Below are positions 19,312 to 26,129 of a stretch of DNA of 64,000 nucleotides, piece after piece. Every line of letters starts with the position of its first letter. The stretch's first letter is position 1. Below the pieces are notes generated by a model. That model made no database searches, was not told the origin of the DNA, and saw only the letters and a list, made by a program, of their open reading frames with translations. Origin of the DNA: Microbispora corallina. GTDB taxonomy: Bacteria; Actinomycetota; Actinomycetes; Streptosporangiales; Streptosporangiaceae. The position numbers and the translations under genes were made by a program. The stretch is taken from assembly GCF_016863035.1 (NCBI RefSeq), contig NZ_BOOC01000034.1, positions 62,001-126,000 on the forward strand, in the 5' to 3' direction.

Positions 19312-20001
19312 ATGACCCAGCAGACCCACCTCGCGACGGCGACGGACGCCCCCGTGTGCGACCCGGCGACCGCCACCACCAGGAGCCTCCTCGGGTACGG
19401 CGTGCTCGCGGGGCCGTTCTACGTCGTCGTGTCGCTGACGGAGGCGCTGACCCGCGACGGCTTCGACCCGTCCCGGCACTCCTGGAGCCTGCTGAGCAAC
19501 GGCGACCTGGGATGGATCCACGTCGCGACCTTCGTGCTCACCGGGCTCATGACGATCGCGTTCGCCGCCGGGCTGCGGCGGGCGCTGCGCCCGGGCCGCG
19601 GCGCCGTCTGGGCGCCCCGGCTCGCCGGGGCGTACGGGGCGAGCCTGCTGGCCGCGGGGGCGTTCCGGGCGGATCCCGCGATGGGCTTCCCCGCCGGCAC
19701 CCCGGAGGGCCCCGGACAGGTCAGCTGGCACGGGCTGCTGCACCTGGCCTCGGGCGGGGTGGGCTTCGCCTGCCTGGTGGCGGCCTGCCTGGTGATCGCC
19801 GCCCGGTTCTCCCGGGAAGGGCGCCGGGGCTGGGCGGCGTTCTCCCGGGTGACGGGCGTGGCCGTCCTCGCGGCGTTCGCCGGCATCGCCTCGGGGGCCG
19901 GTTCCCCGGCGACCGTCCTGTCCTTCACCGCGGCGGTCGTGCTCGCCTGGGCCTGGGTCGCCGCCCTCGCCGTCCACCTCTATCGTCGCGCCGGCGCCTG
20001 A
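19312..20001 (+). CDS. DUF998-family membrane protein
   Basis: The 229-residue integral membrane protein has about six helices. The DUF998 hallmarks are GYGVLAGPFYVVVSLTEALTRDGFDPSRHSWSLLSNGDLGWIH near the N-terminus (read as a helix followed by the conserved RHSWSLLSNG loop) and WHGLLHLASGGVGFACL in the fifth segment. The family function is unknown; many members lie next to ECF sigma or YCII genes. ATG 19312 has GGAAGGAGAA upstream. It is first gene of a likely operon with YCII (34 bp downstream) and the ECF42-type sigma factor, and an ECF42-like promoter lies in front. Confidence 0.85.
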   Translation: MTQQTHLATATDAPVCDPATATTRSLLGYGVLAGPFYVVVSLTEALTRDGFDPSRHSWSLLSNGDLGWIHVATFVLTGLMTIAFAAGLRRALRPGRGAVWAPRLAGAYGASLLAAGAFRADPAMGFPAGTPEGPGQVSWHGLLHLASGGVGFACLVAACLVIAARFSREGRRGWAAFSRVTGVAVLAAFAGIASGAGSPATVLSFTAAVVLAWAWVAALAVHLYRRAGA

Positions 20002-20035
20002 ACCGCCTGAACTCACCGATCGAAGGAGATCGACC

Positions 20036-20407
20036 ATGCGCTACCTGGTCCTGCTCGAGGCCGCCCAGCCGGACACCCCGCCGCCGCCCGACCTGATGGA
20101 GGCCATCGCCAAGCTCGGCGAGGAGGCCGTCGGCGCGGGCGTGCTGCTCGACACCGCCGGCCTCGCCCCCAGCGCCGCGGGGTCCCGCGTCCGGCTGGCC
20201 GGCGGGAGCCTCAGCGTCACGGACGGCCCGTTCGCCGAGGCGAAGGAGATGATCAGCTACGCCCTCTACGAGGTCAGGTCGAAGGAGGAGGTCGTGGAGT
20301 GGACCTCCCGCTTCGTGCGGCTGCACCGTGACCTGTGGGCCGGCTGGGAGGGCGACGCCCGCATCTTGAAGGTGTTCGGGCCGGAGGACTTCGGCCCCCC
20401 TGCCTGA
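20036..20407 (+). CDS. YCII-domain (DGPF) protein
   Basis: This 123-residue ferredoxin-like YCII/DGPF protein opens with MRYLVLLEA and carries the signature VTDGPFAEAKEMISYALYEV (about 60-80) and the closing charged strand (DLWAGWEGDARILKVF). The family is small and cytoplasmic, and the biochemical role is not established; a conserved His/Asp pair has led to suggestions of catalytic function. A strong ribosome site (GAAGGAGAT) precedes it. It lies between DUF998 and the sigma gene, the usual ECF42 arrangement, and is probably under that sigma factor's own promoter at 19229. Confidence 0.92.
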   Translation: MRYLVLLEAAQPDTPPPPDLMEAIAKLGEEAVGAGVLLDTAGLAPSAAGSRVRLAGGSLSVTDGPFAEAKEMISYALYEVRSKEEVVEWTSRFVRLHRDLWAGWEGDARILKVFGPEDFGPPA

Positions 20408-20440
20408 GCGCGCGAGCCGCGGATGGTTGGATCGGTGGCC

Positions 20441-21718
20441 ATGACGGCCGCCGATCCCCCTCCGTACGAGCACGACCACGACGCCGCCCGGCACGCGGTG
20501 GAGACGGTCTGGCGGATGGAGTCGGCCCGGCTGGTCGCCGGGATCGCCCGGCTCGTCCGGGACGTCGGCGTCGCCGAGGAGATCGCGCAGGACGCCCTGC
20601 TGATCGCGCTGGAGCGGTGGCCCCGTGAGGGCGTGCCCGGCAACCCGGGGGCCTGGCTGATGGCCACCGCCAAGCACCGGGCCGTGGACCTGCTGCGCCG
20701 CCGGACGCGGTACGAGGACAAGCTCGGGGAGCTGGGCCGCGATCTGCGGGCCCGCCAGGAGGCCGAGCCCGACCTGGACGACGCCCTCGACGACCACATC
20801 GGCGACGACATGCTGCGCCTCGTCTTCACCGCCTGCCATCCCGTCCTGTCGACCGAGGCCCGGGTGGCGCTCACGCTCCGCCTCCTGTGCGGCCTGACGA
20901 CCGAGGAGATCGCCCGGGCCTTCCTGGTTCCCGAGCCGACGGTCGGCCAGCGCGTCGTCCGGGCCAAGCGGACGCTCGCGGCCAAGCGGGTCCGGTTCGA
21001 GCTGCCCGCCCCGGAAGAGCTGGCCGCCCGGCTGGCCTCGGTCCTGGAGGTCGTCTACCTGGTGTTCAACGAGGGCTACTCGGCGACCGCCGGGGACGAC
21101 TGGGTGCGGCCGTCGCTCTGCGAGGAGGCGATGCGCCTCGGCCGCGTCCTCGCCGGGCTCGTCCCCGACGAGCCGGAGGCGCACGGCCTGGTGGCCCTCA
21201 TGGAGATCCAGGCGTCCCGGATCCCGGCGCGCATCGGCCCGTCCGGCGAGCCGATCCTGCTGCTCGACCAGGACCGCCGCCGGTGGGACCGGCTCCTCGT
21301 CCGTCACGGCCTGGCCGCGCTCGCCCGGGCCGAGGCGCTGGGCGGCGGCCCCTACACGCTGCAGGCCGCCATCGCCGCCTGTCACGCCCGCGCCGCGCGG
21401 GCCGAGGACACCGACTGGGAGCGGATCGCCGCGCTCTACCGGGTCCTCGCGCACGTCTCGCCCTCCCCCGTGGTCGAGCTCAACCGCGCGGTCGCCGTGG
21501 GCATGGCCGCCGGTCCCGCCGAGGGCCTGCGCATCGCCGACGCCCTGGCCGGCGAGCGGGCGCTCGCGTCCTACCCCCAGCTGCCCGCCGTACGGGGGGA
21601 CCTGCTGGCCAGGCTGGGCCGTACGGAGGAGGCGAGGCGGGAGTTCGAAAGGGCCGCGGCCCTGACCCGCAACGAACGGGAGCGGGCCGTCTTCCTGGCC
21701 CGCGCCGCCGCCTGCTGA
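20441..21718 (+). CDS. ECF42-type sigma factor with C-terminal TPR-like extension
   Basis: The 425-residue ECF sigma factor has region 2 at about 25-95 (LVRDVGVAEEIAQDALLIALERWP, NPGAWLMATAKHRAVDLLRRR) and region 4 at about 130-185 (LTLRLLCGLTTEEIARAFLVPEPTVGQRVVRAKR). A 200-residue C-terminal helical extension begins with the family motif VVYLVFNEGYS and continues with TPR-like helices. The extension is thought to replace an anti-sigma factor in ECF42. It is 33 bp downstream of its YCII partner. The start is uncertain: ATG 20441 fits homologous lengths, ATG 20423 is possible, and neither has a strong ribosome site. Confidence 0.92.
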   Translation: MTAADPPPYEHDHDAARHAVETVWRMESARLVAGIARLVRDVGVAEEIAQDALLIALERWPREGVPGNPGAWLMATAKHRAVDLLRRRTRYEDKLGELGRDLRARQEAEPDLDDALDDHIGDDMLRLVFTACHPVLSTEARVALTLRLLCGLTTEEIARAFLVPEPTVGQRVVRAKRTLAAKRVRFELPAPEELAARLASVLEVVYLVFNEGYSATAGDDWVRPSLCEEAMRLGRVLAGLVPDEPEAHGLVALMEIQASRIPARIGPSGEPILLLDQDRRRWDRLLVRHGLAALARAEALGGGPYTLQAAIAACHARAARAEDTDWERIAALYRVLAHVSPSPVVELNRAVAVGMAAGPAEGLRIADALAGERALASYPQLPAVRGDLLARLGRTEEARREFERAAALTRNERERAVFLARAAAC

Positions 21719-21749
21719 CCAGGCCGGACGGCCTGAACAGGGGGTCGCG

Positions 21750-21774
21750 CCCGCCGGTGGGCACGGCCGGCGGG
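21750..21774. terminator. candidate bidirectional terminator
   Basis: CCCGCCGG (21750-21757) and CCGGCGGG (21767-21774) form a perfect 8-bp GC stem with a 9-base loop, in the 94-bp gap between the convergent sigma and hemerythrin genes. A smaller hairpin (AGGCC-ggac-GGCCT, 21721-21734) precedes it. No U-tract follows. Confidence 0.5.
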
Positions 21775-21812
21775 AGCGGCGGGTAGGGGCCCGTCGCCGC
21801 GATACCGCCGAG

Positions 21813-22514
21813 CTACCGGCGGCTGCGATCTTCGTCGAACCTGGCGGGCGTGGGGGTGCCGTGGATCCGCCGGGCGTACCTGGCGTACGCGCGGGGACCG
21901 AGCCGGGTGACGACGAACCACACCGGCGGCGGCATGGCGCCCTTGACGACCTCCAGGTGGGCGGGGTCGGCGTCGTAGAGGGCCATCCCTAGGTTCACCA
22001 GCAGTGCCTTCTTCGGCTGATCCTTGACGGCTTCCTCAGCCACCTGTGCCCACTCGGCCTCTGTGATGTACGTGTCGATCAGCGGCAGGACGTGCCGCTC
22101 CTCGGTGTCCAGGTGCTCGCCCAGCGGCGGAAGCATGGCGTCGAGCGCGGCGGCGAGCGCGTCGCGGTCGCCCGCGTCGGCCCGGGGCCGCCACCGGTCG
22201 AGTGCGGTGTCCACCTGCACCAACGCGTCGTGCAGCACCTTGTGCTGACGCTCCATGGTCTCCACGATCGGCAGGATCTCCGTCGGCGCCCGTTCCAGCA
22301 GCTTGGGCCACACCAGCCGATCCTCACCCTGGTGATGCCGGTCCAGCTCGTGGGTCAGCTTCGCGACATGGTCGGCGATCAGCCGGGCGCGGGAGACGTC
22401 CCCCGGTTCCACACGGCGCACCAGGTCAGGCGCGGCCGCGAACTCGCGCCGGAAGACCCGATGGGCCACGTACATGTCACGGCTGTCGGCCAACCGCACG
22501 GGGGTGCTGGACAT
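21813..22514 (-). CDS. hemerythrin HHE-domain protein
   Basis: This 233-residue cytoplasmic protein has the HHE cation-binding fold. Ligand residues are spread over four helices: THELDRHHQGEDRLVWPKLLE (HxxxE/HHxxE type), METMERQHKVLHDALVQV and LGEHLDTEERHVLPLIDTYI. Such domains bind a di-iron site for oxygen, NO or redox sensing. The C-terminal third (PPPVWFVVTRLGPRAYARYARRIHG) is a non-metal extension seen in actinobacterial members. ATG 22514 has GGAGAAAGA immediately upstream. The upstream region holds two small palindromes that may be regulator sites. It converges on the sigma gene. Confidence 0.88.
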   Translation of the reverse strand: MSSTPVRLADSRDMYVAHRVFRREFAAAPDLVRRVEPGDVSRARLIADHVAKLTHELDRHHQGEDRLVWPKLLERAPTEILPIVETMERQHKVLHDALVQVDTALDRWRPRADAGDRDALAAALDAMLPPLGEHLDTEERHVLPLIDTYITEAEWAQVAEEAVKDQPKKALLVNLGMALYDADPAHLEVVKGAMPPPVWFVVTRLGPRAYARYARRIHGTPTPARFDEDRSRR

Positions 22515-22915
22515 TCTTTCTCCAATAGCTGGTCGATCGGCTCGGCTCGGCCACAGCGGGCCCGGCGCGGACAGGCATGCGAGCGCGATGCGAACGAAGG
22601 CAGTGCTCTCCGACCGCCTGGGGGCGGTCACGCCTCCGTGGTCTCCCCTGTCCTTTGCCCCCGGAGGCGTGGAGTCCCTTTCCTATCACAGGATAGATTC
22701 TTGACATAATCTAAGATCGTGAAGCGCCTCGTCACGCATGCCCCCGGGGGTGCGAGGGGCGAGCTCGGTGGGACCGTATCGACCGATTGTTGATGTCACG
22801 TTTCGAACGGTTTACGGCGATACTTCGGCCGGAGAAACGGAAGGCCGTCGTCTCCTCGTCGAGCCGGTCGTGAGCCGCTCTCTACGGCACCGCGCACGGG
22901 AAAGGTGTTCTCCAC
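22515..22915. other. 401-bp divergent intergenic region
   Basis: This is the longest gene-free stretch in the window. Apart from the palindromes at 22683-22713 I see only short open frames (24 codons from GTG 22720, 26 codons from ATG 22795) with no convincing ribosome site or similarity, so I annotate no gene. The bases nearest 22515 include the hemerythrin ribosome site and those nearest 22915 the methyltransferase site (GGGAAAGG). Confidence 0.5.
22683..22713. promoter_or_regulatory. paired palindromes upstream of the hemerythrin gene
   Basis: CTATC-acag-GATAG (22683-22696) is followed by TAGATT-cttgacat-AATCTA (22694-22699 and 22708-22713), in an AT-rich island about 170-200 bp before the hemerythrin start and 200 bp before the methyltransferase. 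A TTGACA hexamer sits between the arms of the second repeat. The island is probably a regulated promoter; the binding protein is not identified. Confidence 0.4.
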
Positions 22916-23899
22916 ATGTCCGAACCGCAGTCTCCGCCCGGCGTCGTGCACCGCGAGACGCCGCATCCTCTCGGCCCGGACCCGATGGCCGCGCTGGAGG
23001 CCTCGGCGTGGGCCCTGGCCGCCGCGCTCGGCACGATGCGGGACGCCCTGTCGGCGCCGCTCACCGAGGTCCTCGCGGCGTCGCCCCGGCGCACCGCCGT
23101 GCTGGAGGCCGCCGGGCTGCTGTCCTGGGACGGCGCGACGCCGGTCCCGCATCCCTCACTCGTCCCCGCCGACGGGCCGGCCGGGCGGAGCGCCGTCGAG
23201 GCCCGGCTGAGCTCGCTGCGCCAGGCGGTCGCCGCCGCGGCGCAGGCGTCCGCCCCGGCGGGCGGCGGCTGGGCCGAGCTGGACGACGAGGTGCTGCTGA
23301 ACCAGGGCCGGGCGTCGGCCGCGACCGGACGCGCCCTGGCCACCCGGGTGGTGCCCAGGCTGACCGGGCTCGCCGAACGCCTGGACACGGCGGACGGACG
23401 CGTCCTGGACGTCGGCACGGGCGTGGCGGCGCTGGCCGTCGCCCTGGCCAGGGAGCTGCCCCGGGTGTCCGTCGTGGGCGTCGACATCCTCCGGCGCGCC
23501 CTGGACCTCGCCCGCACGGAGCTGGCCGGTGCGCCGGACGTCGCCGAAAGGATCACCCTGCGTCATCAGGACGTCGCCGAGCTGACCGAGGTCGGCGCGT
23601 ACGACCTGGTGTGGCTTCCCGCGCCGTTCCTGGCCCAGGAGACGCTGGAGGCCGCCCTGCCCCGGCTGACCGGTGCGCTGAGGCCCGGCGGGTGGATCGT
23701 GACGGGCACCAACCCGCCCGCCGCCGACCCCCTGCGCGCGGCGGTCGGCCGCTGGACCGCCGTCCGCAACGGCGGCAACGCCTGTGACACGGACCGCATG
23801 GCCGAGGACCTGACCGCCGCCGGCCTGGACGACGTCCGGCGCTTCCCGACCGTCCCCGGAGGGCCCGTCCTGGTCGCCGCGCGCCGCCCGATCTCCTGA
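22916..23899 (+). CDS. class I SAM-dependent methyltransferase
   Basis: The 327-residue enzyme has an N-terminal helical region (20-115, possibly substrate or dimer domain) and a Rossmann methyltransferase domain: motif I VLDVGTGVAALAVALARELP (about 163-182), the acidic end of strand 2 in VVGVDILRRALDLAR, motif II LTEVGAYDLVWLPAPFLAQE and post-II LRPGGWIVTGTNPP. It transfers methyl from SAM to an unknown small molecule. The arrangement resembles O-methyltransferases of secondary metabolism without a clear catalytic residue. GGGAAAGG precedes ATG 22916. It stands alone, converging on HxlR. Confidence 0.88.
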   Translation: MSEPQSPPGVVHRETPHPLGPDPMAALEASAWALAAALGTMRDALSAPLTEVLAASPRRTAVLEAAGLLSWDGATPVPHPSLVPADGPAGRSAVEARLSSLRQAVAAAAQASAPAGGGWAELDDEVLLNQGRASAATGRALATRVVPRLTGLAERLDTADGRVLDVGTGVAALAVALARELPRVSVVGVDILRRALDLARTELAGAPDVAERITLRHQDVAELTEVGAYDLVWLPAPFLAQETLEAALPRLTGALRPGGWIVTGTNPPAADPLRAAVGRWTAVRNGGNACDTDRMAEDLTAAGLDDVRRFPTVPGGPVLVAARRPIS

Positions 23900-23931
23900 C
23901 GTCCCCACCGCCGCTCACGCTTGGTTTGATG

Positions 23932-24429
23932 TCAGGTGCCGGTGGCGACCGGGCTGGCCAAGGTGATCGGGTCGGGAGAGAGCCAGGGGCGGATCCAGGC
24001 CTCCTCCTCGCGCGGGACGTGCTCGCCGCAGCCGTCACACACCCTGCCGGGGGTGGTGATCTGGCCGCACCTTTGGTGGATCACCTGCATCGAGCCGGTC
24101 GGCTCGGCCGGCTCGGTGTGTTCCTCGCCCCAGACGGCCAGAGCGTGCAGCACCGGCAGCACCTCGGCCCCCGCGGTCGTCAGCCGGTACTCGTACCGGG
24201 TGCGTCCCCCGTCGCGGTACGGCACCCGCGTGAGCAGTCCGGCCTCGACCAGCCGGGCGAGTCTGTTGGACAGGATGTTGTCGGCGATGCCGAGCTCGGC
24301 GCGGAAGGCGTCGAAGCGGGTGGTGCCCAGGTTGGCGTTGCGCAGGATGAGCAACGTCCACCGCTCGCCCAGCAGGCCGACGGCCCGGCCGATCGGGCAG
24401 GGAACGGGCATCTGTGGCGTTGTGGTCAT
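23932..24429 (-). CDS. HxlR-family regulator with C-terminal zinc ribbon
   Basis: This 165-residue winged-helix regulator has the HxlR signature CPIGRAVGLLGERWTLLILRNAN with its N-terminal cysteine, then ILSNRLARLVEAGLLTRVPY and YEYRLTTAGAEVLPVLHALAVW. An unusual extension of about 50 residues carries four cysteines (RCGQ, then CDGC, plus a His) that could bind zinc. ATG 24429 has GAGGAGG 8 bases upstream. A 19-base site precedes the gene and an almost identical one lies at the promoter of the divergent DUF302 gene, so autoregulation and control of the DUF302/SDR unit are likely. Confidence 0.88.
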   Translation of the reverse strand: MTTTPQMPVPCPIGRAVGLLGERWTLLILRNANLGTTRFDAFRAELGIADNILSNRLARLVEAGLLTRVPYRDGGRTRYEYRLTTAGAEVLPVLHALAVWGEEHTEPAEPTGSMQVIHQRCGQITTPGRVCDGCGEHVPREEEAWIRPWLSPDPITLASPVATGT

Positions 24430-24455
24430 CCCAAGCCTCCTCTCGCCCCCGACAC

Positions 24456-24474
24456 TGGCTTGCATGAAGCAAGT
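24456..24474. promoter_or_regulatory. HxlR operator, copy 1
   Basis: TGGCTTGCAT-gaag-CAAGT contains the inverted repeat CTTGC-atgaa-GCAAG (24459-24473). It sits 27 bp upstream of the HxlR start codon. The same sequence, apart from the four central bases, recurs at 24587-24605. Two matched copies at the two ends of a divergent regulator/target region are strong grounds for a binding site. Confidence 0.7.
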
Positions 24475-24586
24475 CTAGCTCGGAGGCCTGGCAGAGGGTA
24501 CGGCCCCCGCTCCGGGGCGCTTCGACCTGGCACGCGGCCTCACGCCGCTCACCGGGCGACCGCCTCTTCAACGCCGCCGCGCACCC

Positions 24587-24619
24587 TGGCTTGCATTTCA
24601 CAAGTTGTAGACGTAACGT
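24587..24619 (+). promoter_or_regulatory. HxlR operator copy 2 over the DUF302 promoter
   Basis: TGGCTTGCAT-ttca-CAAGT (24587-24605) repeats copy 1. It overlaps a recognisable promoter: -35 TTGCAT (24591-24596), 17-bp spacer, -10 TAACGT (24614-24619). Binding over the -35 element would block transcription of the DUF302 gene at 24684 and probably the SDR gene behind it. Confidence 0.65.
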
Positions 24620-24683
24620 CGCAGCTGGAGGGACTTCTGCGGGGGCTGCCGGGCCGCCCCGGCACCGGTGAGGGGGGATCACC

Positions 24684-25238
24684 ATGACGGCCATCCAGGC
24701 CCACCCTGTGCATGACGTCGCGCACGAGGCCCACCGGCTGACCGTGGACACGGGCATGCCGTTCGCGGCCTTCCGGGAGAGGTACGAGCGGGCGGTGCCG
24801 CCGCTCGACATGGCGGAGTTCGAACGCCTGCGCCTCTCCGGTGCCGACTGGGACGCCGTGCTGCGAACCGTCGCGGACAACGCGCCCCACGGCTTCATGA
24901 TCTTCTGGAGTCTGGACAACACGGCGATCATGCACGGCTCCGGCGACCGGTGGCGCAGCGTGCAGTACCTGATGGGCAACCAGACCATCGCTCAGCGGAT
25001 GTTCCATCACGATCCCGGTGTCCTGCTCTACGCTCCGCTGCGCACCACGATCTACGAGGACGCGCGCGGAGTGACGCGCTTCTCCTTCGACCAGCCGAGC
25101 GCCCAGTTCGCCTCCTTCGGCGATCCGGAGATAGCGGCCGTCGGCGTCGAACTCGACCGGAAGGTCGCCGCCCTCCTCGACCACCTCGGCGTACCTGTGC
25201 CGGAACGGCTCGTCCCGGCGGGTGGTGCGACGAGGTAG
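24684..25238 (+). CDS. DUF302-domain protein
   Basis: The 184-residue soluble protein has an N-terminal helical region (AHRLTVDTGMPFAAFRERYERAVPP) and the DUF302 fold, with YLMGNQTIAQRMFHHDPGVLLY, APLRTTIYED and FSFDQPSAQFASFGDPEIA. The closing helix is LDRKVAALLDHLGV. DUF302 members are small alpha/beta proteins of unknown activity, often in stress or redox contexts. It follows an HxlR-controlled promoter and precedes the SDR gene by 73 bp, so the two probably form one induced unit. The start is plausible but its ribosome site (GAGGGG) is average. Confidence 0.82.
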   Translation: MTAIQAHPVHDVAHEAHRLTVDTGMPFAAFRERYERAVPPLDMAEFERLRLSGADWDAVLRTVADNAPHGFMIFWSLDNTAIMHGSGDRWRSVQYLMGNQTIAQRMFHHDPGVLLYAPLRTTIYEDARGVTRFSFDQPSAQFASFGDPEIAAVGVELDRKVAALLDHLGVPVPERLVPAGGATR

Positions 25239-25311
25239 AGATGCGGCCATCGACCCGCGTCCAAGCGCAGGGCCGGTTCGAGAACACCACTTCATGAGGA
25301 GGAGATCCGTC

Positions 25312-26079
25312 ATGTCCGCTGTGCTCATCACCGGCGCCTCAAAGGGCATCGGCCGGGCTGTCGCCGTCGAGCTGGCAGGCCGGGGTCACCGGGTTGTCGC
25401 CACCGCGCGCCGTCCGGAAACGCTGGCCGACCTGCCTGTCGACCGGCGCCTGCGCCTTGACGTCACCGACCAGGAAAGCGTGGACGAGGCCATCCGCGAC
25501 GCCGGCGACATCGACGTGGTGGTCAGCAATGCCGGCGAGACGGTGCGCGCGCCTCTGGAGAGCGTCCCGCTTGCGGAGGTCGAACGCCTCTTCCAGCTCA
25601 ACGCCCTGGGTGCGCTGCGGGTGGCGCAAGGCGTGCTCCCGGCGATGCGCGAAAGGGGAGCCGGCCGCCTCGTCTTCATCTCCAGCATCCAGGGGCGGCT
25701 CGTGCTGCCGATGATCGGCCCTTACGGCGCCAGCAAATGGGCGCTGGAGGCGCTCGCGGAGACGCTCGCCATCGAGACCCGTCACTTCGGCATCAAGGTG
25801 AGCGTGGTGCAGCCCGGCGCGGTCTCCTCGGGTGGCGCCGAGCGTGCCAAGGTGTTCCTGAAGGCGGACGACCCGTACACCCCGCTGTACGAGGCGCTCG
25901 CCGTCCTCCGCGGCGAGTCCGTCACCCCCGAGGAGGTGGCAGCCGCGGTAGCTGACACGATCGAGCAGCCTGAACCTCCGCTGCGTGTGCCGGTCGGCGC
26001 ACCCGCCGAGCGGGTCCTGCGGGCCCGCAAGGAGGCTCCCGAGAACGAGCCCTTCCTGACGGCCCAGATCGAGTGGTAG
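25312..26079 (+). CDS. short-chain dehydrogenase/reductase
   Basis: The 255-residue classical SDR has a cofactor-binding motif TGASKGIG (6-13), NAG motif VVVSNAGETV (about 80-90), catalytic Ser in VFISSIQG and YxxxK in YGASKWALEALAETLA. The Arg-rich region after strand 2 (ATARRPETL) points to NADP(H). It oxidises or reduces a hydroxyl/carbonyl group of an unknown substrate. GAGGAGGAGAT before ATG 25312 fixes the start. It is probably cotranscribed with DUF302 under HxlR control. It converges on the large flavoenzyme gene. Confidence 0.92.
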   Translation: MSAVLITGASKGIGRAVAVELAGRGHRVVATARRPETLADLPVDRRLRLDVTDQESVDEAIRDAGDIDVVVSNAGETVRAPLESVPLAEVERLFQLNALGALRVAQGVLPAMRERGAGRLVFISSIQGRLVLPMIGPYGASKWALEALAETLAIETRHFGIKVSVVQPGAVSSGGAERAKVFLKADDPYTPLYEALAVLRGESVTPEEVAAAVADTIEQPEPPLRVPVGAPAERVLRARKEAPENEPFLTAQIEW

Positions 26080-26129
26080 TCGTGGTGCGCCCACCGCACA
26101 CGCCTTCCGCCCGGCCGTCGGGGCCACCC

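Noticed and set aside
22720-22872. Short frames of 24 and 26 codons in the hemerythrin/methyltransferase gap
   Set aside because: No good ribosome site, no recognisable composition and no overlap with a regulatory structure.
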